Shown here in pieces: positions 50,658-60,854 of a DNA stretch of 64,000 bases. This DNA is from Azorinus chamasolen. Lineage: Eukaryota; Mollusca; Bivalvia; Cardiida; Solecurtidae. The notes beneath the pieces were generated by a model. The model was not told where the DNA came from. It saw only the letters and a list, made by a program, of their open reading frames with translations, and searched no databases. The stretch lies in the NCBI GenBank assembly GCA_963576725.1, contig OY755252.1, positions 48,238,840-48,302,839 on the forward strand, read 5' to 3'. Every line of letters begins with the position of its first letter. The first letter of the stretch is position 1. The translations under genes were made by a program, and so were the position numbers.

Positions 50658-51130
50658 AATTGATAAACTAATGTTCTCAAGGTTTAGGGGAGGGGAAGCA
50701 GTTATTATCATTCCATATCCCTCTCTCTTAAGATTGAAGAAAGCTCTGTTAGGAGAGACCAATCTTTTGGACTTTATTACCTCCCTTGCTTACTGTAATC
50801 AAGATAATAGCCAATCATTTATGATATTTCTCTCGAGAGACATTTTGGCATTAATGGTTAATCTTTTGAATGCTTCCCAAATATATCTGACATTTACCAA
50901 CAATTTGGATCCTGATTCTGCATTCAGTCACTGTTTATCTCGTAGAATGTCTACAGAGAGCAATTGTGAATAGATCACACCAAAAAAACTTAGTTAAGAA
51001 AGCAGACAAAAAATTTAAAAGAAGCAAAGAGTTTATGGACAAGGGTAGATTTATCATTGTGTCACAAATCACTCATGTTTCTCTGGTCTGTATCAACCTA
51101 ATCTTTAATGTGCAAGAGGGGAAATCCCTC
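50658..51130. other. Unassigned stretch
   Basis: A 100-codon + frame (50671-50973) spans an H-like core arm (CAATTTGGATCCTGATTC), so I do not regard it as a gene. Nothing else is recognised. Confidence 0.4.
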
Positions 51131-51367
51131 ATAACCCTTTCCCTCATATAAACGTGTTTTCACGCATTTGCAAACAGGGTAGATCCTAGAGGAGCCGTCT
51201 GATCAGGGTCTGCTCTGTTTGCTGAAAGAATTTGATAGATATGTTCCTTTACTTTCTAAAATGTCTACAATATTCCACCTTCCATATTTCGTTCTAACTA
51301 TTTTGTTAATGAATATTCAATAGGTATTGAAATTTGGCCTAAATACAGAACAGGGTAAGGGTTTTAA
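51131..51367 (+). mobile_element. Family B2 MITE
   Basis: ATAACCCTTTCCCTCATATA start, core with partly lost left arm (GTAGATCCTAGAGGAGCC), B2 arm, end ACAGAACAGGGTAAGGGTT. Confidence 0.85.
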
Positions 51368-51381
51368 CCAAGGTAAGCAGT

Positions 51382-51767
51382 CTTGATAAGCAGTTGAGAT
51401 AATTAGCATCTTAAATTATTAGTACAAGTGTATCTAAGCTGTTTTGATAAGCAGTTGAGATAATGAGTATCTTATTAGTACAAGTGTATCTAAGCTGTTT
51501 TGATAAGCAGTTGAGATAATTATCATCTTATTAGTACAAGTGTATCTAAGCTGTTTTGATAAGCAGTTGAGATAATGAGCATCTTATTAGTACTAGTGTA
51601 TCTATGCTGTTTTGATAAGCAGTTGAGATAATGAGCATCTCATTAGTACAATTGTATCTAAGCTGTTTTGATAAGCAGTTGAGATAATTAGCATCTTATT
51701 AGTACAAGTGTATCTTATTAGTACAAGTGCATCTTATTAGTAAAAGTGTATCTAAGCTGTTTTGATA
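51382..51767. repeat. 57-bp minisatellite, about 6.5 copies
   Basis: Unit TTGATAAGCAGTTGAGATAA, TTAGCATCTTATTAGTACAA, GTGTATCTAAGCTGTTT. The last part carries shorter TTATTAGTACAAGTG repeats. Confidence 0.92.
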
Positions 51768-52166
51768 CTCTGATCATGGTTTTCAAAAGCAAAAGTGATC
51801 CTTTCCTGGTTGAATATTCATTTAAGAAATAATGACATTATGAATATTTATTAGCTGAATTTTTATAATGGCATCATTATGTATATATATTTTGGTATTG
51901 GTAGAAACTACGGTAAAACCTCCCTATAACGTTCACTAAATTACATCAAGTATTTTGTGTTAGAGGCAGGTGGTTGCTTAAAGCAAGATGAAAGTTTTAG
52001 TTTCACCTTGCTTTAAGCAGCCACCTGCCTTAATATACCAACTCAGGGCCTCCAATATTCATAATCTGGCGATAAAAAATTAAATCTGGCGAATGTTGTG
52101 GCGAAAGACAATTTTGCAAATTATGCCGAGAAATACAGATTATGCGGGAAACCAGTCATGTCAAAG

Positions 52167-52361
52167 ATGGCGACGTTGTTTGCAAGTTCAGCCGTGGGCA
52201 ATTTGATTTCTTCCTGTGACACGTTTATTACTCAAACGAGGGGACTGACACCTAAGGATTTGCATCAAAGGGATTAAAGAACGACAAACAAGTCAATTAA
52301 GTGGATTTGGCTTGCGATTATCTCGGGCAATTTGGGTCCGATCGGACTTTGTAGACCCACG
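52167..52361 (+). pseudogene. Putative captured first exon
   Basis: ATG at 52167 in good context (AAAGATGGCG) opens 36 codons, MATLFASSAVGNLISS..., with a serine/alanine/threonine-rich, signal- or transit-like start, stopping at 52275. A second frame from 52267 (KGIKERQTSQLS...) stays open to a donor ACG|GTAAGA (GT at 52362), as if a one-base indel split one exon. The protein is not recognised. Confidence 0.35.
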
Positions 52362-52966
52362 GTAAGAAACAATTACACCACTAAAAAGACACTATTCAGG
52401 CTACTGTGTTAGTTCTCAGTTTGATAATTGGGAATAAATAATTTGGATGTGTATCGTGTGTCCTATTATTAAAATATATTTTATGCTTTCAGTCTGTTAA
52501 AAACAGAGTTTAAACAATTCACATTGCAAATTGCCTACTCTAGTGCACTCGCAGCGTTCTGAAACTACTAAAAGAAATGCATATAACAGAAACATTCCAT
52601 ATTTCTTTGCATAACTTTAACTGTAGAGAAAATGAATTGACCATTTTTTTTTATCCTTATTGTTTGTGTTTAAAACTTTTTTTAATTCAAAATATATTTG
52701 TTCTGAAATTATTTATTTGCAGTGAAAGTTAAAGCAGTTTTGAAATTTAATGTTATTTATCTTGTTAAGCAACATAATCTGAAACGGAGACATACACATA
52801 CATGTTCAATACAAAACTGAATGGAAATTAGGGAAAATTCCAATACTTAAATGTACACATCATTTTTTCTGTGGCTTATCGTAAGTTTTTAATAGTACCA
52901 AGAGAAGATTTAATATTGTTTATAGATAAAAGTCGACTTTTGCTTTATTTGTTTGTTTTATTTCAG
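52362..52966 (+). other. Putative intron within the element
   Basis: Donor GTAAGA at 52362 and acceptor TTTGTTTTATTTCAG ending 52966 bound 605 AT-rich bases. The following exon-like DNA begins ATCTTCAAGTGGGGAGG and is open for 17 codons or more. AATAAA lies at 53198-53203. Confidence 0.35.
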
Positions 52967-53801
52967 ATCTTCAAGTGGGGAGGAGAATCCCAGGCTTCAG
53001 ATACTACTCCATCATCATAAGGAAGTGACCCTAAAATGATCATCCACAGGGAAAACATAAAATGTAATGCAGAGCGCCAGCAAAGCAGACCATATGGCTA
53101 TATGTTTAAGCTGATCCAAGACTGCCACCAGCATGATCAGACCCATAGGGATCAACATAGTCTTTATGTTGACATAAATTGTTAATATTATCAAAATAAT
53201 AAAAGAAATGTAAACATACACAAGTTGGTTCTTCTGTGTTTAAAGAGTTACACATTTCATGACCTAGAATCTGAAGGAAAACTTTGGCTCTAACTTTGGC
53301 TCCAACAGATCCAAATTGGCGAAACAAAATTCTTATTTGGCACAAGTTTTTCTAATTTGGCGAAAGTGATGGCGCAAAGAAAAAAAAAGCCAGGGGAGGC
53401 CCTGCAACTAATTAACACACTTTAGTGGTCATTATACTGTAGAGCCAGGTCTGCTGTAATTTCATGAGAAAACAGAGCAGACCTAGATCAGACAGCTCCT
53501 ACAGTTTGTAAAGGTATATAAAGCGTTTGTCGGGGAGAAAAGGTTAAGAACAATTGAAACACAATTTTTGCGGACAGGTAAGTTTTTGCATATCATGAAG
53601 GATCGTACGTATTTTCTGACACTGGAAACTGATAGTCATATCTGTCTTATTTCTGAAAGTTCCATAAATGCTGCATCTGTCGGCAGGCTGTATAAGATTA
53701 TCAATTAAAACGCTATTAAGCTTAAAAATATCCGCAACATTTGATGTTTCCTAGATTATAAAGTTTTTTCTTTTCATTTCTTCTAAAACAATTTTAGAAT
53801 T

Positions 53802-55735
53802 TTAATCCTTTCAGTGCTTGAAAAGAGTTACTACTGTCCTTTGCAAACAGTATAAACCACAGGGCTTTCCCCAGGATTTTAGGAAGGGATGTCGTTTTTT
53901 AGTCCTAGGGGGTGGGTGCGGGAGGGGTTTCACCTCCTGCCTAGCGCCGCGGCGAAAAGTTTGAAAAAAATGAGGTTTTCATGGTGAATATTTTGCATTT
54001 TCTGATATAAAGTAAAAGCTATAGTAGGGCTCTTGAAAGTATTTTTATTGCACATGTTTGTACAAAAAAAAACAGAATATACATTAAACATAACTACAAC
54101 CACAGCACCACCTTCCTTGCACGAAACTTTTAAACGTGTTCTTTTGCAAATTCACAAAGATAATTTTTTTGCAAGTAGATCAGACATTGTATACTTAAGT
54201 CTTAATTGCTTAAAACTTCTGGTCTGAACTACATGTAGTTTCAATATTTGGAAAATTCACTATCACACTGAAAGGCCTGTGCTTGGTTGCTGTTCACATT
54301 TTCACAGCCTCATGGTATGGAAATTTCAATGTTAGAAGACCTTGTATGAAAGTCGTCAGAAGGGATTGGATGTTGATGTATGTGACACTGGTCCTTTTAA
54401 CGTTTCAGTTCAGAGAATCATCTCTCAAAGTCTGAAAAAGGCGAAGCTTGTGAAAAGAGTCTGACTATGTACCATGGAAGTAACATGAGACTACCTTCAA
54501 AGCCAATATTAGATAAAGATCTATGACACCCCCCCCCCCCCCCACCCCCCCCCCCCCCCCCCAAAAAAAAATAAAAAAATAAAAATTCAATACCTTTATT
54601 CTAGACAATTTTGCATAATATATGGTCAGAAGCTATAAACCAGGATCTAAACTACTGTTTGGTAGAAAGAGTGTAGATCCTTATCAGTCAGTGCCTATAG
54701 AAATCGTCTAATCTGGATCTACTGTTTGCAAAGATGTATTTATGGAGATTTATACTGAATAGTCAATATTCACACAGTATGCGCATTACATCGTGTATTT
54801 ATTGAGATTTATACTGAATAGTCAATATTCACTCAGTATGCGTATTACATGGTAACATCGTGTAACAAATTTAATTGATATTGAAATCGGCCGGGACGAC
54901 GTGTCCCTTGGACGCTCGCATCAAACTTCAGTTCCAACAGTCATTATTAAATATTCAAGTATTTTTATCAATATTATTAGACAAATTAAACAGATGGTGA
55001 AATGTTTTCTAAATATTGATGAATCTTGTCAAATTATCGGTAGTTTTGCCAGTCCAGGTCATAGTTATTTCAAACCTCATGCTTACGTACATTCGGCCTT
55101 TACAAATCAAGAAGAAATTTGATTTAATCATACGTGTACAAGGAATGGAAGTTCATCGTTCCGATATAAATCGAGTATGCAGAACAAATTCAAGTGGAGT
55201 CTACGTAAATAGTCCAATTACAGTTATTAAATTCGGTAGCCTATATAAGACAACTTTCAGTGAGCCAGCGAATGTTTTTCCCCGATTTCGTGTCCGCTCC
55301 CGACATTCGTTGTTTTTGTTGGTTTGACTTTCTGGAACCTTCTTCTCAATGGGCTGAATTGTTTGTTCATTTAACCGTATCGCACCTCTGTACTGCTTCA
55401 GCGGTTAATTGTTTACACGCGACATGCAATCATCCATGCGTACGGCACGCGCTGCGGGTGTTGGCTGATAGCTTGAGACACTGCAACACCAAGGGAAGTC
55501 TGTGTGTATACTTGTCACTTAAAATGATATATAAACGCACACGTTTGAAAGGGCGTCGGCTCGAGAATTTTTACATGTCGGAGAAATTAAAGGGTGTCGG
55601 ATTTTCGCCACCGACAAAGATCGAATGTCAGGCCCGTCATGCGAAAAGGGCCTGGGGAAAGCCCTGGACCAAAATGAGAGAGCTGCTTAGAAGAGCTCTC
55701 TAATTAGGGTTTGCACTGTTTGTCAGTTAACACTG
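53802..55735 (+). mobile_element. Family G-type MITE split by a 1.8-kb element
   Basis: TTAATCCTTTCAGTGCTTG at 53802 and GTCCTTTGCAAACAGTATAA are interrupted at 53860. ATGAGAGAGCTGCTTAGAAG and GGGTTTGCACTGTTTG resume after 55670. Confidence 0.65.
53860..55666 (+). mobile_element. 1807-bp CAGGGCTTTCCCCAGG element, copy 1
   Basis: CAGGGCTTTCCCCAGG at the start is matched exactly inverted at the end (CCTGGGGAAAGCCCTG). Flanks AACCA and GACCA may be a 5-bp duplication with one change. Inside are a C tract (about 54528-54562), a MITE core remnant (54650-54745), a twice-repeated word block with ATTTATACTGAATAGTC (about 54740-54845) and a CpG-richer right third. A 147-codon frame (55260-55703) runs past the element end and is not shared with copy 2, so it is not counted as a gene. 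Confidence 0.82.
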
Positions 55736-55944
55736 AATTTGTGCCACTTCTGTCGTTTACCTTTTTGTGGGGGGGGGGGGGGGGGGAGCCAAACTTTTAG
55801 GTGACACAATGTCATGCTCTTTGACAGTTTAGTATATGATTACTAGCATTTGGATTTTTTTCTTTAATCTCTTTCAGCGTCAACATTTGAATTAACAAAA
55901 TATGTTAATTACACAAAGTATTCTCCCCTCCCCATCAGTTTGTG
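55736..55944. other. Unassigned stretch with poly-G
   Basis: A G run of about 22 bases near 55768-55789. Otherwise nothing is recognised. Confidence 0.4.
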
Positions 55945-56085
55945 AAACTGAATAAATCAATTTGGTACCTTTTTAATAACTGAAGAAATTCAGATAATAG
56001 TGTAGACCCAGATCGGACTGCTTCTTAAAGGAGCAGTTTGATCTTGATCAGCACTATTTGCCAAAGTTTTTTCTGCTCAAATACA
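55945..56085 (+). mobile_element. Family I element
   Basis: CTGAATAAATCAATTTGGTA, GTAGACCCAGATCGGACTGC, GCAGTTTGATCTTGATCAGC and CTATTTGCCAAAG, the same order as at 27165. Confidence 0.6.
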
Positions 56086-56224
56086 AATGGCAGTTACGGT
56101 ATGCAAATTCTTGAATTATGAATGAACAAAATATGCAAATTTCTAGAATAGGTTATTGAAATCACTCTGGGGGATAATTTGTGTTGTAATATGAATAAAT
56201 ATTCTACTGCCAATCACTTAGTGA

Positions 56225-56345
56225 GTTCACCCTTTACTGCAGTGCCGTAAACCCCAACTCACTCAGTTTACCTCTCTGATACACCATTTAACACATTTGC
56301 AAACAGGAGTAGATCCAGATCAGACAGTTTATGTAGGAGTCTTCT
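56225..56345 (+). mobile_element. Family B fragment
   Basis: TACACCATTTAACACATTTG and GTAGATCCAGATCAGACAG; right arm lost. Confidence 0.45.
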
Positions 56346-56362
56346 TAATCTTTGATTTCTCA

Positions 56363-56435
56363 GCTAAATCTCTATCTTGCTGGTACTCATAGGAGAGGCC
56401 ATTCAAATGAGTACCAGTTAAATAAGATTTGTCAA
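56363..56435. repeat. Small foldback
   Basis: CTTGCTGGTACTCAT pairs with ATGAGTACCAGTTAAATAAG across GGAGAGGCCATT. It may be the heart of another MITE type. Confidence 0.5.
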
Positions 56436-56509
56436 GAAAATACAGAAAATATTATTCAGGTCTACATGTTGTAACTTGATTGTTTAAATACTCTTATTGC
56501 CCAACGCAT

Positions 56510-56640
56510 TCGGACAGACAAACTTAGGCAAATAGTGTAGACCCAGATCAAACAACTTCTATAGAAGTCATTCAGGGTCTTCACTATTTGCTTCTATATC
56601 AGTCTATTTTAACGTTATCAAAATGGTGCCAAGTGGACTT
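56510..56640 (+). mobile_element. Family I element
   Basis: GGCAAATAGTGTAGACCC, CAGGGTCTTCACTATTTGC and the flank CAAAATGGTGCCAAGTGGAC. Confidence 0.55.
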
Positions 56641-56975
56641 GTTCAACTTTACAAACTTGTGGATATTGAAACAGGGTAATTGGGGTAAATTGAGCATGTG
56701 TTTAAGTCTTATTGGATATACTTCATAATGCTCCTGGATTAGTGGCTGTGACAATAACAACTGTATGCACGGGGAGCTGGTCCAGACTGTCCCGCAGAGG
56801 CTTTGATACGAATACGAGATCCACAGCCATTCATATGTTGTCTTCCAAGCATGAGATTCTTGTTTCATGGGTGTCGTCGGCCTGTGTAATCAATCATGAT
56901 TTTCCTAATATGCATGTGAGAGCAGCTGACTCACAATTCTATCTGCAAATGAGAGATATAGTTAGAAAATTTAAT
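56641..56975. other. Less AT-rich stretch, unassigned
   Basis: Between about 56720 and 56900 the base mix is more even, and frames of 88-89 codons are open on both strands. Neither translation is recognised, and overlapping frames on both strands argue against both. A single-copy host fragment is possible. Confidence 0.3.
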
Positions 56976-58829
56976 TAACTCTTTCCTCCATGAATATTCA
57001 TGTAAAATATAATGACATCATGAATATTTATTATATTATAATAACACAGGGACACAGGGCTTTCCTCAGGATTTCAGGAAGGCATGACATTTTTTAGTCG
57101 AGGGGGTGGGTGCGGGAGGGGTTTCCCCTCCTGCCTAGCGCCGCAGCGAAAATTTTGAAAAAATGAGGTTATCATGGTGAATATTTTGCATTTTCTGATA
57201 TAAAGTAAAAGCTATAGTAGGGCTCTTGAAAGTTTTTTATTGCACATGTTTGTTTAAAAAACAACAGAATATACATTAAACATATCTACAACCGCAGCAC
57301 CACCTTCCTTGCACGAGGAATTTTTTTGCAAATTCACAAAGATAAAAACAAATTGCAAGTAGATCAGACACTGTATACTTAAGTCTTCATTGCTTAAACT
57401 TTTGTTCTAGATGTAGTTTCAATATTTGGAAAATTCACTCATCACACTGAAAGGCCTGTGCTTGGTTGCTGTCCACATTGTCACAGTCTCATGGTATGGA
57501 AATTCCAATGTTAGAGGACCTTGTGTGAAAGTCGTCAGAAGGGATTGGAGGTTGATGTACCGGTATGTGACACTGGTCCTTTTAACGTTTCAGTTCAGAG
57601 AATCATCTCTCAAAGTCTGAAAAAAAGTGAAGCTTGTGAAAAGAGTCTGACTATGTACCATGGAAGTGACATGAGACTACAATCAAAACCGATATTAGAT
57701 AAGATCTATGAACACCCCCCCCCCCCCCCCCCCCCAATAAAAAAAACCCCCAAATTCAATACCTTTATTCTAGACAATTTTGCAAAATATATGGTCAGAA
57801 GCTATCAGTCAGTTCCTATAGAATTCGTCTAATCTGGATCTACTCGGTTTGTAAAGATGTATTTATGGAGATTTATACTGAATAGTCGATATTCACTCAG
57901 TATGCGCATTACATCGTGTATTTATGGAGATTTATACTGAATAGTCGATATTCACTCAGTATGCGCATTACATCGTGTAACAAATTTAATTGACATTGAA
58001 ATCAGCCGGGACGACGTGTCCCTGGGACGCTCGCATCGAACTTCAGTTCCAACAGTCATTATTAAATATTCAAGTATTTTTATCAATATTATTTGACAAA
58101 TTAAACAGATGGTGAAATGTTTTCTAAATATTTATGAATCTTGTCAAATTATCGGTAATTTTGCCAGTCCAGGACATGGTTGTTTCAAACGTCATGCTTA
58201 CGTACATTCGGCCTTTACAAATCAAGAAGAAACTTGATTTAATCATACATGTACAAGGAATGGAAGTTCTTTGTTCCGATATAAATCGAGTATGCAGAAC
58301 AAATTCAAGTGAAGTCCACGTAAATAGTCCAATTACAGTTATTAAAATCGGTAGCCTATATAAGACAAACTTACTCTTTGAACTTTCAGTGAGCCAGCGA
58401 ATGTTTTTTCCCCGATTTCGTGTCCGCTCCCGACATTCGTTGTTTTTGTTGGTTTGACTTTCTGGAACCTTCTTCTCAATGGGCTGAATTGTTTGTTCGT
58501 TTAACCGTATCGCACCTATGAACTGCATCAGCGGTTAATTGTTTACACGCGACATGCAATCATCCATGCGTACGGCACGCGCTGCGGGTGTTGGCTGATA
58601 GCTTGAGACACTTCAACCCCAGGGGAAGTCGGTGTGTATACTTGTCACTTAAAATGACATATAAACGAACACGTTTGAAAGGGCGTTGGCTCGAGAATTT
58701 TTACATGTCGGAGAAATTAAGGGGTGTCGGATTTTCGCCGCACAGCAGACCCTGATCAGACAACTCCTAGGAGCCATCTGATCCGAGTCTACTGTTTGCA
58801 AAGGTATAGAAAGGCGTATTTATGGAGTA
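56976..58829 (-). mobile_element. Family A MITE holding element copy 2
   Basis: TTAACTCTTTCCTCCATGAA at 56976 with ATGAATATTCAT, interrupted at about 57055. GCAGACCCTGATCAGAC, right arm and ATGGAGTAAAGGGC resume at 58744. Confidence 0.75.
57055..58739 (+). mobile_element. CAGGGCTTTCC element, copy 2, right end lost
   Basis: Follows copy 1 from CAGGGCTTTCCTCAGG through the C tract (about 57714-57735), the MITE core remnant, the repeated block and the CpG-richer third. It stops at GATTTTCGCC, about 60 bases before copy 1's end. Single-base and indel differences throughout. A 134-codon - frame (58124-58528) is broken in copy 1. Confidence 0.82.
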
Positions 58830-58866
58830 AAGGGCAATAACCCAGGACAACCATGTTTTGTCAATA

Positions 58867-58995
58867 TACCCCCACAAACAAAGTGTTTTTTTTTGGGGGG
58901 GGGGGGGGCTTTACTGGAGTCACCATGTCCGTCGGTTTGTACATCCATCTGTCTGTTTGACATAACTTTCAAAGTATAAAAGCTGTTGACTTCAA
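58867..58995 (+). mobile_element. ATACCCCCACAAAC-type element, 5' fragment
   Basis: TATACCCCCACAAACAAAG, a G run, TTACTGGAGTCACCATGTCC and TCTGTCTGTTTGACATAAC. Related to 7363-7455 and longer. Confidence 0.55.
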
Positions 58996-59009
58996 ACTTC
59001 ATTTTACAG

Positions 59010-59115
59010 ATAGACCAGATTGATCATAAGTGTGGCTTCTATAGGAGCCGTCTGATATTGGTCTAGCGTGTTTGCAAATGCATGAAAAAGTGTTTATTTG
59101 AAGGAAAGTGTGAAT
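59010..59115 (-). mobile_element. Family B right-half fragment
   Basis: GGAGCCGTCTGATATTGGTC, TTTGCAAATGCATGAAAAAG, TTGAAGGAAAGTGTGAA. AAGCCTTTTATTTGAAGGAA then repeats part of the end. Confidence 0.6.
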
Positions 59116-59300
59116 TTGTTAAGCCTTTTATTTGAAGGAAAGTGTTTGCACCTTTGATACTGAGTGGACTCTATAGTTTAACATTGATGGGCTACTCCAC
59201 TCTGATAAATCAGGACTAAAATGGGTTAAATCTATTCTATATTTCTCTCTCATACCATTTCTTGCTACTTGAGAAGCAGTTTGATTTATGGATCTGCCCT
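59116..59300. other. Unassigned stretch
   Basis: Nothing recognised. Confidence 0.4.
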
Positions 59301-59308
59301 ATTTGAAG

Positions 59309-59500
59309 CAGAGCTACAGATAATGGTGCATACCCAAATACCAAAATTGTCATTTATCCACCAAACCCTGTTACTGTGACCACTCTAGAATCATCTCGAA
59401 GAGACGATTCTATACAGTGGTGTTAGTATAGGGTTTGGTGGAGAAATGAAGGAGTGATTCTTGAAAATGTTTCAATTCCCGCACCTTATCTGGACCCCTG
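59309..59500. mobile_element. Family D hairpin element
   Basis: Starts CAGAGCTACAGATAATGG and ends CACCTTATCTGGACCCCTG. Flanks TTGAAG and TTGAAA fit a 6-bp duplication. The hairpin around CATCTCGAAGAGACG is well kept. Confidence 0.83.
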
Positions 59501-59610
59501 TTGAAATTAAAAGCTCCACGGGTTTGTAAAGCTGAATGAGTCGTGACTGTTACCATTTAGACTGACATAATTATTGCAGGAGCAGTTGGATCTGGGTCTG
59601 CTCTATTTTC

Positions 59611-59848
59611 TTAACCATTTCCCTGTTCTGTATTTATTCCAAATTCCACCAACCACTGAATATTCATGGACAAAATTGTTACAATGAAATATGGAAAGTG
59701 GAAAATTGTAACCATTTTAGGAAGTATTAAAGAAACATATCTTTCAAATTCAATTAGCAAACAGAGCAGTCCATGATCAGATGGCTCCGATAGGGTCTAC
59801 TCTGTTTGCTAATGTGTGAAAACACATTTATATGAGGGTAAGGGTTAA
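59611..59848 (-). mobile_element. Family B2 MITE, full length
   Basis: TTAA at 59611-59614 and 59845-59848, ends CCATTTCCCTGTTCTG and TATGAGGGTAAGGG. The core's right arm is shortened. Confidence 0.87.
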
Positions 59849-60256
59849 TTTATTTTCGCTGGAATACTTAGGGAAGTATGGGGTAATCACAGATTTCCGT
59901 GTATGATGCATATGTTGTGGTCCCATGTTTTTTGTTATGGTTCCATGTTTTGCAGTAGCAATTATGAGATGGGGGAAGGATCAAAGCAATTTGTGTTCAT
60001 GTGATGGTATGATGGGTTTTTGATCTGACATAAATCATCTGGTGATGTATTTTGTTGGTCAGGCAATGTTATTTGTCCTTGGACATGTGATTTGAGCCTT
60101 GAAAATGACCTGAGGGAATTGGACACAAACTTTGTAATTTCATTATTGGTAACTTAAACTTTTTACAGGCTATTTGGTAATTTTCTGCAAATATTGCCAT
60201 CTGCTTCAAACTTCAAAAGTAGAAATTTCTTTTACCCTATACTTCATAGAGGTCTT
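59849..60256. other. Unassigned stretch
   Basis: About 400 bases without recognised repeats or coding frame. Confidence 0.45.
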
Positions 60257-60492
60257 TTAACACTTTCTTCCATAAATACGCCTTTACAAACAGAGAAGAC
60301 CCAGTTCAGATGGCTCCTGTAGGAGCGGCTGATCTGGGTCTGCTCCGTTTGGTTATAGAATAACAGATCTGATTCTACAGTTTCTGCCATGGCCAAACAT
60401 TCCTTTGCTCATATGCTATTTTAACAATTAATGTAATTAATATTCATGATGTCATTATTTATTGCATGAATATTCATGGAGGAAAGGGTGAA
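60257..60492 (+). mobile_element. Family A MITE
   Basis: TTAACACTTTCTTCCATAAA at 60257, core at about 60285-60352, ATGAATATTCAT at 60464-60475, end GGAGGAAAGGGTGAA. Confidence 0.85.
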
Positions 60493-60690
60493 CACCTTTG
60501 CAAACAGGATAAACCCAGACCAGACAGTCCCTGTTTTAGCCATCTGATCAGGGTCTGCTCTGTTTGCTTATAAATATAAATGAAATGATATAGATCTGAT
60601 TCTACGGTATCTGCTGTTGCGAGAAACTCTTTATGTTTATTGGCTGTTATAAATATTCAGTTAATGAATATTTATGGAGTCATGCATTGG
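60493..60690 (+). mobile_element. Family A/B MITE, both ends worn
   Basis: CACCTTTGCAAACAGGATAA, core at about 60508-60572, arm to TTAATGAATATTTATGGAGT. Confidence 0.65.
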
Positions 60691-60854
60691 AAGAAATTTT
60701 AACGTCTTGTCTAAGTCATGGTTGTGGAAATGGTAAAACAGATGAAACAGCACCTAATAATAATTGGCTCAGCTCAGTTTGTTTACATATTAGAGAACTA
60801 ATTCTCTGCCGTGATAGCAATATTTTCCATATAGTTTTACAGTCTATATAATGA

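Larger units (their letters stand above)
52044..53404. mobile_element. 1361-bp CAGGGCCTCC element with captured exon-like DNA
   Basis: Ends CAGGGCCTCC and GGAGGCCCTG are inverted; subterminal TCTGGCGA/TTGGCGAA words recur on both sides. CAACT is duplicated at 52039-52043 and 53405-53409. A transposase is not visible. The centre carries ATG-exon, intron and second exon signals. The CAGGG tips suggest hAT-like, but the 5-bp duplication is short for that. Confidence 0.75.
51913..53444. mobile_element. Family E MITE split by a 1.36-kb element
   Basis: CGGTAAAACCTCCCTATAAC, GGCAGGTGGTTGCTTAAAGC with its complement, then interruption at 52044, and AATTAACACACTTTAGTGGT to ACTG after 53405. TA flanks the E ends, as expected for Tc1/mariner-type insertion. 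Confidence 0.75.
51797..53547 (-). mobile_element. Family B MITE carrying two nested insertions
   Basis: Left arm GATCCTTTCCTGGTTGAATA to GTAGAAACTA (51912). After the E and CAGGGCCTCC insertions it resumes at GAGCCAGGTCTGCTG (53445), core half, and end GGGGAGAAAAGGTTAA. Confidence 0.72.

Noticed and set aside
50671..50973. 100-codon frame
   Set aside because: It spans an H-type core arm and has no recognised motif.
54524..54562. Long C tract as a functional G-quadruplex or i-motif site
   Set aside because: It is a plain homopolymer shared by both element copies and prone to length error; no further support.
55260..55703. 147-codon frame with mixed, Cys-containing sequence
   Set aside because: It runs through the element end into the flanking MITE and is not kept in the homologous copy 2.
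56599..56978. Overlapping 88- and 89-codon frames on opposite strands
   Set aside because: Neither is recognised, both cannot be real, and one includes part of a family I flank. Kept only as an unassigned less AT-rich stretch.
58124..58528. 134-codon - strand frame
   Set aside because: The matching region of copy 1 has stops and frameshifts, so there is no sign of coding constraint.
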